Counted from the stretch's first letter, positions 36,139-44,139 are shown. The stretch is 64,000 nucleotides of DNA from an uncultured Eggerthellaceae bacterium (GCA_934617065.1 CAKTTY010000002.1:206725-270724); one strand, 5' to 3'. Notes: generated from the letters alone by a model not told the origin. Numbers and translations are program-made.

Positions 36139-37335
36139 CTAGGCACTTGCTTCGAGTGAATCGTCGTCATCTGCGCAGATAACTGCGCCTCTTTCAACCA
36201 TGTCATTGATTTCCTTTGTGGATGCGCCGACCCACGAAAGAACGCTTCGGGTTGATTCGCCAAGCAAAGCGGGCTCATATGATTCGGCTAAACTCGAGTG
36301 CATGTTTCCAACGATATGCGGTGTGTTTGTTTGCAATGCAGTGCCAAATCGGGGGTAGTTAACGTAGTTAATGGTTTGAGGGTTTGTCCTAATGGCGAGA
36401 TCTATTGCTTCGCTTTTGTTGAGACACGGTGCGATAGCGTAGGTTTTATCCGCTAGCCAGCTTTCCCATTCTTTGAAGGTCATCGACGCTGCGAAATCTA
36501 CAATCGCTTGATATGCGGTGGGATTTTGCTTAGGAGTGTCCTTCAAAGTGTCATATAGATCCGGCCTGCCGATGTCATCGCAAAACTCGTTCCAGAACTT
36601 ATTTTCGTAAAGCCCGAAAGATATCATCCTTCCGTCTTTTGTTCGGTAGACGTTGTAGCCGACCGACGGATATTCTCTCATGTCTGAAGTAAGTGTTTTG
36701 CCGTAGAAGAACCAGCGGCTATCGAGCATTGCATTCCACCAAAGAAGCGAATCGTACATCGAGACATCGACATGGGTTCCCCCTGCTTTGTCTCGAGCGA
36801 TGAGCCCCGTTAAAGCCCCCTGTATTCCCACCATTGCAGCGGCGAGATCTGATGGCTGCAGCAAGGCAACAGCACCGTCCGTTAGATCGTAATAACCTGT
36901 TTTTGCGACGATGTTGATATCGTGAAGGGCGTCAAGACTGCGTGGGTCATTTTGGCCGTAGGCCGAAAAAGACACATAGACAAGATCGGGATTAATGCGA
37001 TGGAGTGTTTCGAAGTCGATCTTTAATCGCTTGGATACTCCAGGGCGATAGTTTTCGACAAGGACATCTGCACGAGCCACAAGCTGGTAAAAACGCTCAA
37101 GCACTTCTTGGTCCTTTAAATTAAGGGATATGCTCTCCTTGTTTCTGTTGAGCGCGTAGTGATAGTAGCTCTCGCCGTTGACTATAGGCATTTCTCCACG
37201 AACTAAATCACCAGTCTTGGTGTCCTCCACTTTGATGACCTGTGCCCCCAGGTCGGCAAAAAAGAGGCTGGTGTATGCTCCCAGAAGGTAGCGTGACAGA
37301 TCTAGAACGATTAGGTCTTCAAATGGCTTTTGCAT
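36139..37335 (-). CDS. Class III CoA-transferase (CaiB/BaiF family), copy 1
   Basis: Transfers CoA between an acyl-CoA and a free carboxylate; cytoplasmic dimer of interlocked chains. The 398-aa protein has the family start (V-L-D-L-S-R-Y-L-L-G, A-D-L-G-A-Q-V-I-K-V-E) and N-R-N-K-E-S-I-S-L-N-L-K. Asp163 in P-S-D-L-A-A-A lines up with the catalytic Asp of family members, by my own reading. Acidic C-terminus. It is the last gene of the leftward set, 115 bp after a small membrane protein gene. AAAGGAGAT precedes the ATG. The acid substrate is unknown. Confidence 0.88.
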   Translation of the reverse strand: MQKPFEDLIVLDLSRYLLGAYTSLFFADLGAQVIKVEDTKTGDLVRGEMPIVNGESYYHYALNRNKESISLNLKDQEVLERFYQLVARADVLVENYRPGVSKRLKIDFETLHRINPDLVYVSFSAYGQNDPRSLDALHDINIVAKTGYYDLTDGAVALLQPSDLAAAMVGIQGALTGLIARDKAGGTHVDVSMYDSLLWWNAMLDSRWFFYGKTLTSDMREYPSVGYNVYRTKDGRMISFGLYENKFWNEFCDDIGRPDLYDTLKDTPKQNPTAYQAIVDFAASMTFKEWESWLADKTYAIAPCLNKSEAIDLAIRTNPQTINYVNYPRFGTALQTNTPHIVGNMHSSLAESYEPALLGESTRSVLSWVGASTKEINDMVERGAVICADDDDSLEASA

Positions 37336-37450
37336 GGGGATCTCCTTTTGAATCGAATTTGGGCAATAAGAACCTAGGCACCTCCATTTCGGTGCTTTTA
37401 TAGCGGTTTCAACGTATTGGGTTGTTGGGGGATTGATTAGGTTTTCAGCG

Positions 37451-37621
37451 CTACTGCTTTCTTTGCCTTTTTGCGAGTCGTCTCATAAGGAAGACAAGGG
37501 AATAGCCTATAACGCCAATGACAATGAGTGTGGCAGTGTCGTATCCCGTTATCAGTCCTCCAGCAAGAATCACGAAGATGCCGGGGCTGAGGATGTTGCA
37601 CAAAAGGTTGAAATCAATCAT
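37451..37621 (-). CDS. Small two-helix membrane protein, unknown
   Basis: A 56-aa frame (ATG at 37621, or GTG at 37630 giving 59 aa) between the MFS and CoA-transferase genes on the same strand. It reads as two hydrophobic segments: L-S-P-G-I-F-V-I-L-A-G-G-L-I-T-G, then T-A-T-L-I-V-I-G-V-I-G-Y-S-L-V-F-L, with a strongly basic tail (R-R-L-A-K-R-Q-R-K-Q), a positive-inside pattern. GAAAGGG lies 11 nt before the ATG. It could be an accessory subunit of the adjacent transporter; no family is recognised. Confidence 0.65.
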   Translation of the reverse strand: MIDFNLLCNILSPGIFVILAGGLITGYDTATLIVIGVIGYSLVFLMRRLAKRQRKQ

Positions 37622-37641
37622 TTTATTCACTGCCCTTTCAG

Positions 37642-37686
37642 GATCCGCTGCGTCCAGTTGGTTGTTGGAGCGCAGCGGATCTTTTT
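37642..37686 (+). terminator. Hairpin with plus-strand T tract in the leftward set
   Basis: A perfect 11-bp stem (gatccgctgcg / cgcagcggatc) is followed on the plus strand by TTTTT. All coding genes here run leftward, so the T tract points the wrong way for them. On the minus strand it is a plain hairpin just upstream of the small membrane gene, perhaps protecting or attenuating the message. Confidence 0.6.
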
Positions 37687-37741
37687 GAACGGTACGAAGG
37701 TGGTGGGGGATTAGCGCCCAGCAATGTGGGCGGCATGAAGG

Positions 37742-39130
37742 TTAAGCGCCGATTCCTTCCTTATGCGCTTCGGCGGTAAGTTCAGCGTCGCTCTTGAACC
37801 AGGTCTTGCGTCGTGCCTTGTCACCGGCTATCCACGTGTAGCCAAGCAATCCGAAAGTGATGGTCAGGACGATAATGCCGCCGATGAAGAAGCCGTCCCA
37901 GCCGAAGGTTTCAGATACGAGCGCCCAGCCAGTTGCCCCGAGTGCGCCAATGCCATTGAAGATCATGATCATCCAAGAGTAGATCTTGTCGAAATCTCGA
38001 CCACCAAATACTTCGCGAACGATGAACGGAAGCATTGCCGTGGAACATGCGTAGGCAAGTCCATAGAAGAGGCCACCGCAGAACATGGGCCAGATGCCTG
38101 CTTCGCCAAACAGCTTGGGAAGCCACCACATCATGCATAGACCAATTACGCCGCCAGCGTAGCCAATGATTTGCGCAATCAATACCGACCGAGATTCGAT
38201 AAAGCCAATCAGGACCTTTCCGCCTCCCTGGCCTGCGCTTGCGAACGCTTCAAGAGTGCCCGAAAGGAGCAGCAGTGCGACCAGGGCTTGGCCTTCCCAG
38301 CCTTCGTGGCCAAGGAACTGAACGTAAGTCGCAAAGAGCTGAGACATCGTTGTGATTGTGTTCAGCAAGCCGGCACCCAGAACAAGGGTCCAGAAGAATG
38401 GCATCTTCAACACGTCTTTAGCTGCAAAGCCGGGCTCCTGGATTGCTTTCTTGTCTGCTTCTTCTGCCAGCTCAGCTTCCATTGCTGCTGCATCGAGAGG
38501 CATACCATAAGGAAGGGTTCCGCACTCCTGAGGGGTGCGCTTAACAAAGATTGCGATAAAGGGAATCGTGCCAATGGCGATTGCGATGCCGAATACCATG
38601 TACAGGGTTCTCCAGCCTTGAAGGTCGGGACCAAGTACGAATTGTCCAATGATGTTCCAGACGACTCCGCCAACGCCGGTCATTGCAAATACAATGCCGG
38701 TTACGGTGCCGTAGTTAGTGTGGAACCAGCGGCTTAAGATGCCTGCAGTCATCGTGAATTCAACGCATACAAGGCCAAGTCCGATAATGAAGCCCGCTAC
38801 CCAGTAGCACCAAATCGCAGGGTATACACAGAATCCCATGTAGGGGATAACTACCATCAGGGCTGCTACAACGCATACTGTTTTAGCGTTGAACTTGTCG
38901 AACAGTTTTGCCATTGGGGCAGCGCCGATGCACTGGCCCAAATAAACGAACGTGATGTATAGCGAGACTTGTGATGTCTGAACGCCGAAGTGTTGCGATA
39001 CTGGCCTGTAACATAGGCCTGCTGCCGTAAACACAATGCCAACAGCGGTTAGCAATGTTAGCGCCATGGTTACCACAACGCCAACGTGGCGGACCGTAAG
39101 GCCCTGTCGGGCGATTTTTTCGGTTGCCAT
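37742..39130 (-). CDS. MFS transporter, oxalate/formate-antiporter-like
   Basis: A 462-aa major-facilitator permease with twelve predicted helices and a central cytoplasmic acidic loop (about 220-245). The start is ATG at 39130, because AAGGAGGAGG lies directly upstream; a longer frame from 39163 would run through that site. Features such as Y-R-P-V-S-Q-H-F-G-V and the G-R-W/R-W-F-H-x-x-Y-G-T-V-T-G-I stretch resemble the OFA (oxalate:formate antiporter) group of carboxylate carriers. Its place between two CoA-transferase genes suggests it imports or exchanges their carboxylate substrate, an inference. Confidence 0.85.
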   Translation of the reverse strand: MATEKIARQGLTVRHVGVVVTMALTLLTAVGIVFTAAGLCYRPVSQHFGVQTSQVSLYITFVYLGQCIGAAPMAKLFDKFNAKTVCVVAALMVVIPYMGFCVYPAIWCYWVAGFIIGLGLVCVEFTMTAGILSRWFHTNYGTVTGIVFAMTGVGGVVWNIIGQFVLGPDLQGWRTLYMVFGIAIAIGTIPFIAIFVKRTPQECGTLPYGMPLDAAAMEAELAEEADKKAIQEPGFAAKDVLKMPFFWTLVLGAGLLNTITTMSQLFATYVQFLGHEGWEGQALVALLLLSGTLEAFASAGQGGGKVLIGFIESRSVLIAQIIGYAGGVIGLCMMWWLPKLFGEAGIWPMFCGGLFYGLAYACSTAMLPFIVREVFGGRDFDKIYSWMIMIFNGIGALGATGWALVSETFGWDGFFIGGIIVLTITFGLLGYTWIAGDKARRKTWFKSDAELTAEAHKEGIGA

Positions 39131-39233
39131 TTTTCCTCCTCCTTGCGTGGTTGCTATGTCCATGGCTTAGTGGCCGCAAAAGCCCTTCGGCTCATCCCCC
39201 ACTGCGGCCACCAAGCCATAAAGACCAAAAACA

Positions 39234-40514
39234 TTAGTCCATTTTTGAACGGGGACCGTAGCTGGGTTCGAACACTGAATCGGGTAGGCTAGGTCCGTGA
39301 TAGCAGGTGACGGCTTCGCCATCGAGTTCTCGGATTTCCTCATTTGAGTAGCCGTACTCGGTCATTACAGCTGCGGTGTCGTATCCGATGGGCCTGCTTT
39401 TGCGAAGAATTGGGTCTCCGACGCTGTCGAGCCTGATGGGTGAGGTTGGTATTACCTTTTCGCCGAATGCGTCGTACTTGACCTTTCTCAGGATGTCGCT
39501 CGCGTAAACTTCTTCGTCTTCCAAGATGTCCTGTGGCAGATAGAGCTTCTCGTATGGGATCTCGTTAGCTTTGAAAATGGGCTCCCATTCAGCCCATGTT
39601 TTGGTGAGGAATTGGTCTTCGAGAATATGGACGACTTCCGAGTTCTTTCCCGACCCATTGTTGATTTCGGCTGCTTTGTTGTAGCGCTTGTCTCCAACAA
39701 GATTGTCGAGACCAATGGTCCTCATGGTGTGATCGTAGAAAATGTCATAGCTTCCATAGCAGATAATGAACCAAACGCCATCTTTGCTTTGGTAAGTATT
39801 GTTAGTGGGACAAGTGACGTTGTAGCGCGATTTTGGCCAAGTGTCGCCGAACTGCGTTGATCCAAGCATCATCTGCATAGGCCAAAGCGAACAATGATGT
39901 AGGGTTACGGTGACCTTGTCCCCTTCACCCGTGCGGTCTTTGCGTGCGAGTGCTGCAAGCAGTCCTGCAGTTAGGGCAAGGGAAGCGTTCCAATCGCCCA
40001 TTGCGGCTGGCCAGTTGATGGGCTGGTATCCTTCTCCGGCTTGGGGCAGGCAGGCAAACCATCCTCCACGTGCTGCATATGCCGTTGCGTCAAAGCCTTT
40101 CGTGTTCCTGTCGGGGCCGTATTCGCCGTAACCGCGCATTTGACCCCAAACCAGATGCGGATGCATTTTATGGATGCTGTCCCAATCAAGGCCTAATTTG
40201 ACAAGGGCTTTGTCCCTGAAGCTTGTGACCATAATGTCCGCATCGTCAAGCATTTTGTGCATAAGCTCAGAGCCTTTTTCGCTCTTAAGATTGATGCTTA
40301 CGAATGTTTTATTCATCGATGCATAATCGAATGCTGGATCATCGATATCGGTTTTCTCCATGCCAAAGCCCGGTCCGTTTGTTCGGTATTCGTCTCCAGA
40401 GGCAGGCTCAATTTTGAAGATGGTTGCGCCCATTTCTCCAAGGATCCTTGGGCATGCTGGAGCCGCTACATAGCTTGTGAGTTCAATGACCTTTATTCCC
40501 TCTAGTCCCCTCAT
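39234..40514 (-). CDS. Class III CoA-transferase, FldA/HadA-like, copy 2
   Basis: A 426-aa class III CoA-transferase clearly distinct from copy 1. Segments recall FldA/HadA (aryllactate or 2-hydroxyisocaproate CoA-transferases): I-E-L-T-S-Y-V-A-A-P-A near 10, G-F-D-A-T-A-Y near 140, G-D-K-V-T-V-T-L-H-H near 195, and N-L-V-G-D-K-R-Y-N. Asp174 in M-G-D-W-N is at the presumed catalytic place. In FldA/HadA systems the product is dehydrated to an enoyl-CoA, but no dehydratase is in the island. It is first in the leftward set, divergent from the LysR gene. Confidence 0.87.
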   Translation of the reverse strand: MRGLEGIKVIELTSYVAAPACPRILGEMGATIFKIEPASGDEYRTNGPGFGMEKTDIDDPAFDYASMNKTFVSINLKSEKGSELMHKMLDDADIMVTSFRDKALVKLGLDWDSIHKMHPHLVWGQMRGYGEYGPDRNTKGFDATAYAARGGWFACLPQAGEGYQPINWPAAMGDWNASLALTAGLLAALARKDRTGEGDKVTVTLHHCSLWPMQMMLGSTQFGDTWPKSRYNVTCPTNNTYQSKDGVWFIICYGSYDIFYDHTMRTIGLDNLVGDKRYNKAAEINNGSGKNSEVVHILEDQFLTKTWAEWEPIFKANEIPYEKLYLPQDILEDEEVYASDILRKVKYDAFGEKVIPTSPIRLDSVGDPILRKSRPIGYDTAAVMTEYGYSNEEIRELDGEAVTCYHGPSLPDSVFEPSYGPRSKMD

Positions 40515-40589
40515 TACTTCCTCCTTGCATTAAGCTTGGTATCGGGTGAGCGCCAAGCGTGGGCGCATTTCGTGTGTTTCATAGAGTGA

Positions 40590-40608
40590 TTTCATATCGA
40601 ATGCGAAA
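40590..40608. promoter_or_regulatory. Candidate LysR-type operator (TTTC-N11-GAAA)
   Basis: The interval between the divergent LysR and CoA-transferase genes contains tttc, 11 bases, then gaaa, a T-N11-A palindrome of the kind LysR regulators bind. It lies 69 bp before the lysR start and 76 bp before the CoA-transferase start, a usual place for an autoregulated divergent pair. Confidence 0.5.
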
Positions 40609-40676
40609 ATGTTCGGCGACTAAAGGGCGATTCTTTTTGAACCACCCGTATTTGCCGCATTGTTGGGGAGGGGATC

Positions 40677-41570
40677 ATGAATCTTGACCATCTGAATTAC
40701 TTCAAAACGCTCGTTGAGCTTCGGAGTAGGAGTGCGACTGCCGAAAAACTGTCGATTACACCTTCGACGTTGTCTCTTGCTTTGGGAAAGCTCGAGCAGG
40801 AGGTTGGCGTTCCTTTGATCGAGAAGAAAAGGGGTGCGGTTGAGCTAACCAGTGAAGGTGAGTTGTTTTACGAGTATGTTGATGCCTCACTACGTTTTTT
40901 GAACAATGGATTGAGGATGTTGGAGGAAAAGCAGTGCGGATCTCAGCGAGAGATAGTGATTGGCACCGTCTTTTCAGTTCAGAGTAAAGACTGGTCTCGC
41001 ATCATCAATCAATTCAGGGTTCGTACTCACGGTGCTGTTTTGGTCAAGGTCGATCAATCGTCGACCCCGGTACTTATTGAAAAGATAAAGAGGGGAGTAG
41101 TTGATGTGGCCTTTGCCGGAACAATGGGCGAAGACCCCGATATAAGGTTTGACCCCTGTTGGACCCAAGAGGCCGTCCTCGTTGTGAATCGTTTGCACCC
41201 ACTTGCTTCCCGAGATGAAATATCCCTGAAAGAGCTGATGGACCATTATTTAATTTCCTATAACTTGACGGGTCCAATCGGTGCGGAGCTTACTAATTTA
41301 GTGAAGGATTACGACCTTACTATCGACTGCCTTTACTCGGATGAGATCACTTTGGCATCGATTGTGGTTGGAAACCCCGATATCATGGCGATAGCTTGTC
41401 GTTCCTGGATCCTTGATTCCTATGATCAGGACGTAAAGTTGGTTCGGATTTTGGAAGCGCCTCGCGACTTCCATCAAATGTATCTTTGCTCAAACGCTCG
41501 CATTGCTCAATCGAAGACTGTTACGGAATTCGTTGATACCGCATTGAGGTATTGTTCCTGCTTGCGGTGA
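40677..41570 (+). CDS. LysR-family transcriptional regulator
   Basis: A 297-aa DNA-binding regulator. Residues 1-60 are the winged helix-turn-helix (L-N-Y-F-K-T-L-V, T-A-E-K-L-S-I-T-P-S-T-L-S-L-A-L-G-K-L-E). Residues 90-290 are the periplasmic-binding-like effector domain. It is divergent from the CoA-transferase/MFS set and is expected to activate that set in response to its substrate. Lower codon bias than the ribosomal neighbours. Confidence 0.92.
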   Translation: MNLDHLNYFKTLVELRSRSATAEKLSITPSTLSLALGKLEQEVGVPLIEKKRGAVELTSEGELFYEYVDASLRFLNNGLRMLEEKQCGSQREIVIGTVFSVQSKDWSRIINQFRVRTHGAVLVKVDQSSTPVLIEKIKRGVVDVAFAGTMGEDPDIRFDPCWTQEAVLVVNRLHPLASRDEISLKELMDHYLISYNLTGPIGAELTNLVKDYDLTIDCLYSDEITLASIVVGNPDIMAIACRSWILDSYDQDVKLVRILEAPRDFHQMYLCSNARIAQSKTVTEFVDTALRYCSCLR

Positions 41571-41607
41571 TTGCGATTCGTGCGCATTCGCTATGAAAAT
41601 CTCAATG

Positions 41608-41650
41608 TGCCATGCACCCCAGCTCTTCTGAAGTGCATGGCTTATTAATA
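41608..41650 (+). terminator. Probable terminator after lysR
   Basis: The stem gccatgcac / gtgcatggc with a 15-nt loop is followed by TTATTAATAA. The T run is weak. The following 215 bp, to the right repeat, are AT-rich, without an open frame of note or a recognised element. Confidence 0.6.
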
Positions 41651-41865
41651 ACTTGCCTATTAATTAAGAACAAGCAATGGTTTCTAAACATTAACTACAC
41701 GTTTGACTATTTTTAAATTAACGAAGTTGACAATGCTTATTTGAGGTCAAAAGTTGGAATTTGATGGGATGAGACGACAATTATTGATGGCTTCTTATTT
41801 TTGCTCACGCAAATTACCTGCTCATTCTTTAACTATTATTAAGTAGCTCGTAACACGAAGCAGAC

Positions 41866-41940
41866 TCCAACGAGAGAACCAAAGCGGAGTTCGAGCGCAT
41901 GGAAAACGAACTGCGTGTTTGGCTGAAGCGCAACTGTTAG
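41866..41940 (+). pseudogene. 3' remnant of the HD-domain hydrolase gene
   Basis: Twenty-four codons and a stop, identical in protein sequence to the end of the intact gene at 35048-35941 (S-N-E-R-T-K-A-E-F ... L-K-R-N-C). There is no upstream start or remaining domain; the preceding bases are unrelated AT-rich DNA. Three nucleotide differences from the intact copy are all synonymous. Confidence 0.92.
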
Positions 41941-41998
41941 GGTTCCGCTACCGAAAAAGCCGTCTTAGTACCCCGTTAACCCAATCGAATCATGCTTG
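41866..41998. repeat. Direct repeat, right copy (133 bp)
   Basis: Partner of 35867-35999, 94.7% identical and ungapped. It ends 3 bp before the TATAAT at 42002-42007 that probably serves the downstream symporter, so the right copy keeps what looks like the ancestral junction between the HD gene and the symporter gene. Confidence 0.97.
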
Positions 41999-42001
41999 TC
42001 G

Positions 42002-42007
42002 TATAAT
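42002..42007 (+). promoter_or_regulatory. Probable -10 box of the putP-like gene
   Basis: A consensus TATAAT lies about 100 bp before the symporter coding region, right at the edge of the direct repeat. No good -35 is visible at the expected distance. The counterpart sequence next to the left repeat (gataat) has lost the consensus. Confidence 0.5.
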
Positions 42008-42111
42008 CCGTCACTATTGCGTACTAAAGTGCGTAGTGCTGTGTTTCTATCGCAGCGTTAGGTGAAGCCGCTGGGTTTTTGCTCAGCATGGGAAAACGGA
42101 AAGCGAACGGT

Positions 42112-43674
42112 ATGGTATCTCACGATTTCTGGGTATTGCTTGCAATGCTCCTCTACTTCATCGTTGTCGTGGTTATCGGCTTCGTGTATGCGAAGAAGTC
42201 GAACCAATCAACGGAGAATTACTTCTTAGGAGGGCGCAGGCTCGGCCCATGGCTCACTGCTCTTTCTGCTGAGGCATCCGACATGTCGGGTTGGCTGCTT
42301 ATGGGTCTTCCCGGTGTGGCCTATTTCACTGGTGCGTCTGACGCGATGTGGACGGCTATCGGCTTGGCGATTGGTACCTACCTGAATTGGCTGTTTGTCT
42401 CTAAGCGTTTGCGCAAATACTCTCAGGTTGCTAACAACTCCATTACGCTTCCTGACTACTTCTCAAATCGATTCCATGATTCCAAGAACATCCTTATGAC
42501 CATTTCTGCATTGGTTATCCTGCTGTTCTTCTCTATTTATGTAGGTAGTTGTTTCGTAACATGCGGCAAGCTGTTTGCTACGCTGTTCGGTCTCGATTAC
42601 GCAACCATGATGGTTCTCGGTGCCTTGATCGTATTTCTCTATACGTTTGTGGGCGGATATCTTTCCGTTTGCACTACCGACCTTATCCAGGGCAGCATTA
42701 TGATTTGCGCCCTGGTGGTTGTTTTGGTTGGCTCCATCACGGCTGCTGGTGGTGTCGACAATACGGTTGCATTCTTGCAATCGATTCCTGGCTTCCTTTC
42801 GGGCACCGAGATCGCAACGCCTATCTTGGACGAAGCTGGCAAGCAGGTAGTTGAAGGCGGAATGCCGCTGTTCGGCGAAGCGGGATCTTATGGTGTGGTC
42901 ACCATCGTTTCCGGTCTGGCATGGGGTTTGGGATACTTTGGTATGCCGCAGGTTCTTATCCGCTTTATGAGTGCCACCCATTCGTGCGAGCTTCGTAAGT
43001 CCCGCCGCATTGCAACGGTGTGGGTTGTTATCTCCTTGTTCAGCGCGGTGTCCATTGGTCTTATCGGCCGAGCAGTTATTCCTACGGAATTCCTCACGCA
43101 GGCAAGTGCCGAAAGCATTTTCATCGTTCTTTCTAATATGATTCTGCCCTCCTTTATGTGCGGCCTTGTGGTCTCCGGCATTTTTGCGGCATCGATGTCG
43201 TCTTCGTCTTCCTACTTGCTTATTTCTGGTTCAGCAGTAGCGGAGAACATTTACAGGGGACTAATAAAGAAGGATGCCACCGACTCTCAGGTAATGATCG
43301 TGGCCCGACTTACTTTGGTTGCCGTGCTCTTGTTCGGTATTGTTATTGCGCTCGACGAAAATTCGTCTATTTTCCAAGTTGTTTCGTACGCATGGGCGGG
43401 CTTCGGTGCTTCGTTCGGCCCGTTGATCATCATGAGCCTGTATTGGCGTCGAACTAACTTGCAGGGCGCCTTGGCGGGTATGCTTACCGGAGCCATTACT
43501 GTATTGGTATGGCATGCGTTTATAAAGCCGCTGGGTGGCTTCTTTGCGGTATACGAGCTTTTGCCTGCCTTTGTGCTGAGCCTCATTGCCATCATTGTGG
43601 TTTCGCTTCTTACCAAGGCACCATCCAAGGAAGTTACCGACGAGTTCGATTCGTACCTGGAAGCTGACTGCTAA
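42112..43674 (+). CDS. putP: Sodium/proline symporter, PutP-like (SSS family)
   Basis: Na+-coupled solute importer in the cytoplasmic membrane, predicted for proline. The signature Y-F-L-G-G-R-R-L-G-P-W and S-A-E-A-S-D-M-S-G-W-L-L-M-G-L-P-G match PutP closely. About thirteen hydrophobic helices. The start is uncertain: ATG 42112 (520 aa) gives the family-like N-terminus, while ATG 42088 adds eight basic residues; neither has a strong SD. It has its own promoter remnant and a strong terminator. Confidence 0.9.
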   Translation: MVSHDFWVLLAMLLYFIVVVVIGFVYAKKSNQSTENYFLGGRRLGPWLTALSAEASDMSGWLLMGLPGVAYFTGASDAMWTAIGLAIGTYLNWLFVSKRLRKYSQVANNSITLPDYFSNRFHDSKNILMTISALVILLFFSIYVGSCFVTCGKLFATLFGLDYATMMVLGALIVFLYTFVGGYLSVCTTDLIQGSIMICALVVVLVGSITAAGGVDNTVAFLQSIPGFLSGTEIATPILDEAGKQVVEGGMPLFGEAGSYGVVTIVSGLAWGLGYFGMPQVLIRFMSATHSCELRKSRRIATVWVVISLFSAVSIGLIGRAVIPTEFLTQASAESIFIVLSNMILPSFMCGLVVSGIFAASMSSSSSYLLISGSAVAENIYRGLIKKDATDSQVMIVARLTLVAVLLFGIVIALDENSSIFQVVSYAWAGFGASFGPLIIMSLYWRRTNLQGALAGMLTGAITVLVWHAFIKPLGGFFAVYELLPAFVLSLIAIIVVSLLTKAPSKEVTDEFDSYLEADC

Positions 43675-43718
43675 ATTACTCAAATTCTGAAAAATATTTT
43701 TTGAAAAAAGTTTTTGAG

Positions 43719-43754
43719 AAACGGCTGATCTGACCTCAGATCAGCCGTTTTTTT
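43719..43754 (+). terminator. Terminator after the putP-like gene
   Basis: A perfect 15-bp stem (aaacggctgatctga / tcagatcagccgttt) with a 2-nt apex is followed by a T run. Confidence 0.95.
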
Positions 43755-43863
43755 ATAGCGCAATACAAATGGAAAAAATAACGCTGACCTGGTGTTTTGC
43801 AATTATTAAGGAAGGTCCGTGAAAGAAATTGCCATATGGACATGCCCGGGGGCGTGTAAAGTG

Positions 43864-43893
43864 TTGACACGGGGTGGATACCTAGCGTATTAT
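43864..43893 (+). promoter_or_regulatory. Strong promoter of the tRNA-tuf unit
   Basis: A perfect TTGACA at 43864-43869 and TATTAT at 43888-43893 are 18 bp apart. Predicted start is near 43900, 70 nt before tRNA-Tyr. It is the best -35 match in the window, fitting a highly expressed stable-RNA/EF-Tu unit. Confidence 0.9.
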
Positions 43894-43970
43894 TCCCTTG
43901 CTCGCTTGAACGGAAACAACGTTCGAACCGAGCAGCAGCTTGAAAATTGCACATGATTACAAGCGAATTC

Positions 43971-44055
43971 GGGAGTGTTCCAGAGCGGTCAAATGGGACG
44001 GACTGTAAATCCGTTGGCTCAGCCTTCCAAGGTTCGAATCCTTGCACTCCCACCA
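43971..44055 (+). tRNA. tRNA-Tyr (GTA)
   Basis: Acceptor GGGAGTG pairs with CACTCCC, the anticodon loop reads ctGTAaa, and the long variable arm expected of bacterial tRNA-Tyr is present. T arm ggttcgaatcc. The 3' CCA is encoded. First of three tandem tRNAs upstream of tuf. Confidence 0.97.
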
Positions 44056-44059
44056 TCTC

Positions 44060-44135
44060 GCCCATATAGCTCAGCAGGTAGAGCACTTCGTTGGTAACGA
44101 AGAGGTCAGCAGTTCGAGTCTGCTTGTGGGCACCA
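44060..44135 (+). tRNA. tRNA-Thr (GGT)
   Basis: Seventy-six nt with encoded CCA. The anticodon arm cttcg-ttGGTaa-cgaag gives GGT, decoding ACC and ACU. The acceptor stem has one T:G pair. Four nt after tRNA-Tyr. Confidence 0.97.
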
Positions 44136-44139
44136 TTTT

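Larger units (their letters stand above)
36000..41865. mobile_element. Accessory island between direct repeats
   Basis: About 5.9 kb bracketed by 133-bp imperfect direct repeats and holding a leftward caiB-small protein-MFS-caiB set with a rightward LysR gene. No integrase, transposase or terminal inverted repeat is visible, so the movement mechanism is probably homologous recombination or tandem duplication of flanking DNA; this is an inference. The bases at 41640-41865 are strongly AT-rich, unlike the neighbours. Confidence 0.65.

Noticed and set aside
37433..37714. 93-codon plus-strand frame in the CoA-transferase/MFS gap.
   Set aside because: It is opposite the more convincing small membrane protein gene, its sequence is low in hydrophobic order, and it runs through a hairpin.
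39234..40514. Apparent loss of a catalytic Asp in CoA-transferase copy 2 (His where copy 1 has Asp195).
   Set aside because: The catalytic Asp of the family more probably corresponds to the earlier G-D motif (Asp174 here, Asp163 in copy 1), which both copies keep.
43736..44086. Minus-strand 116-codon frame with a plausible-looking protein (contains V-Q-G-F-E-P-W-K-A-E-P-T-D-L-Q-S-V).
   Set aside because: It is antisense to tRNA-Tyr; this peptide is a well-known artefact of translating tRNA-Tyr backwards.
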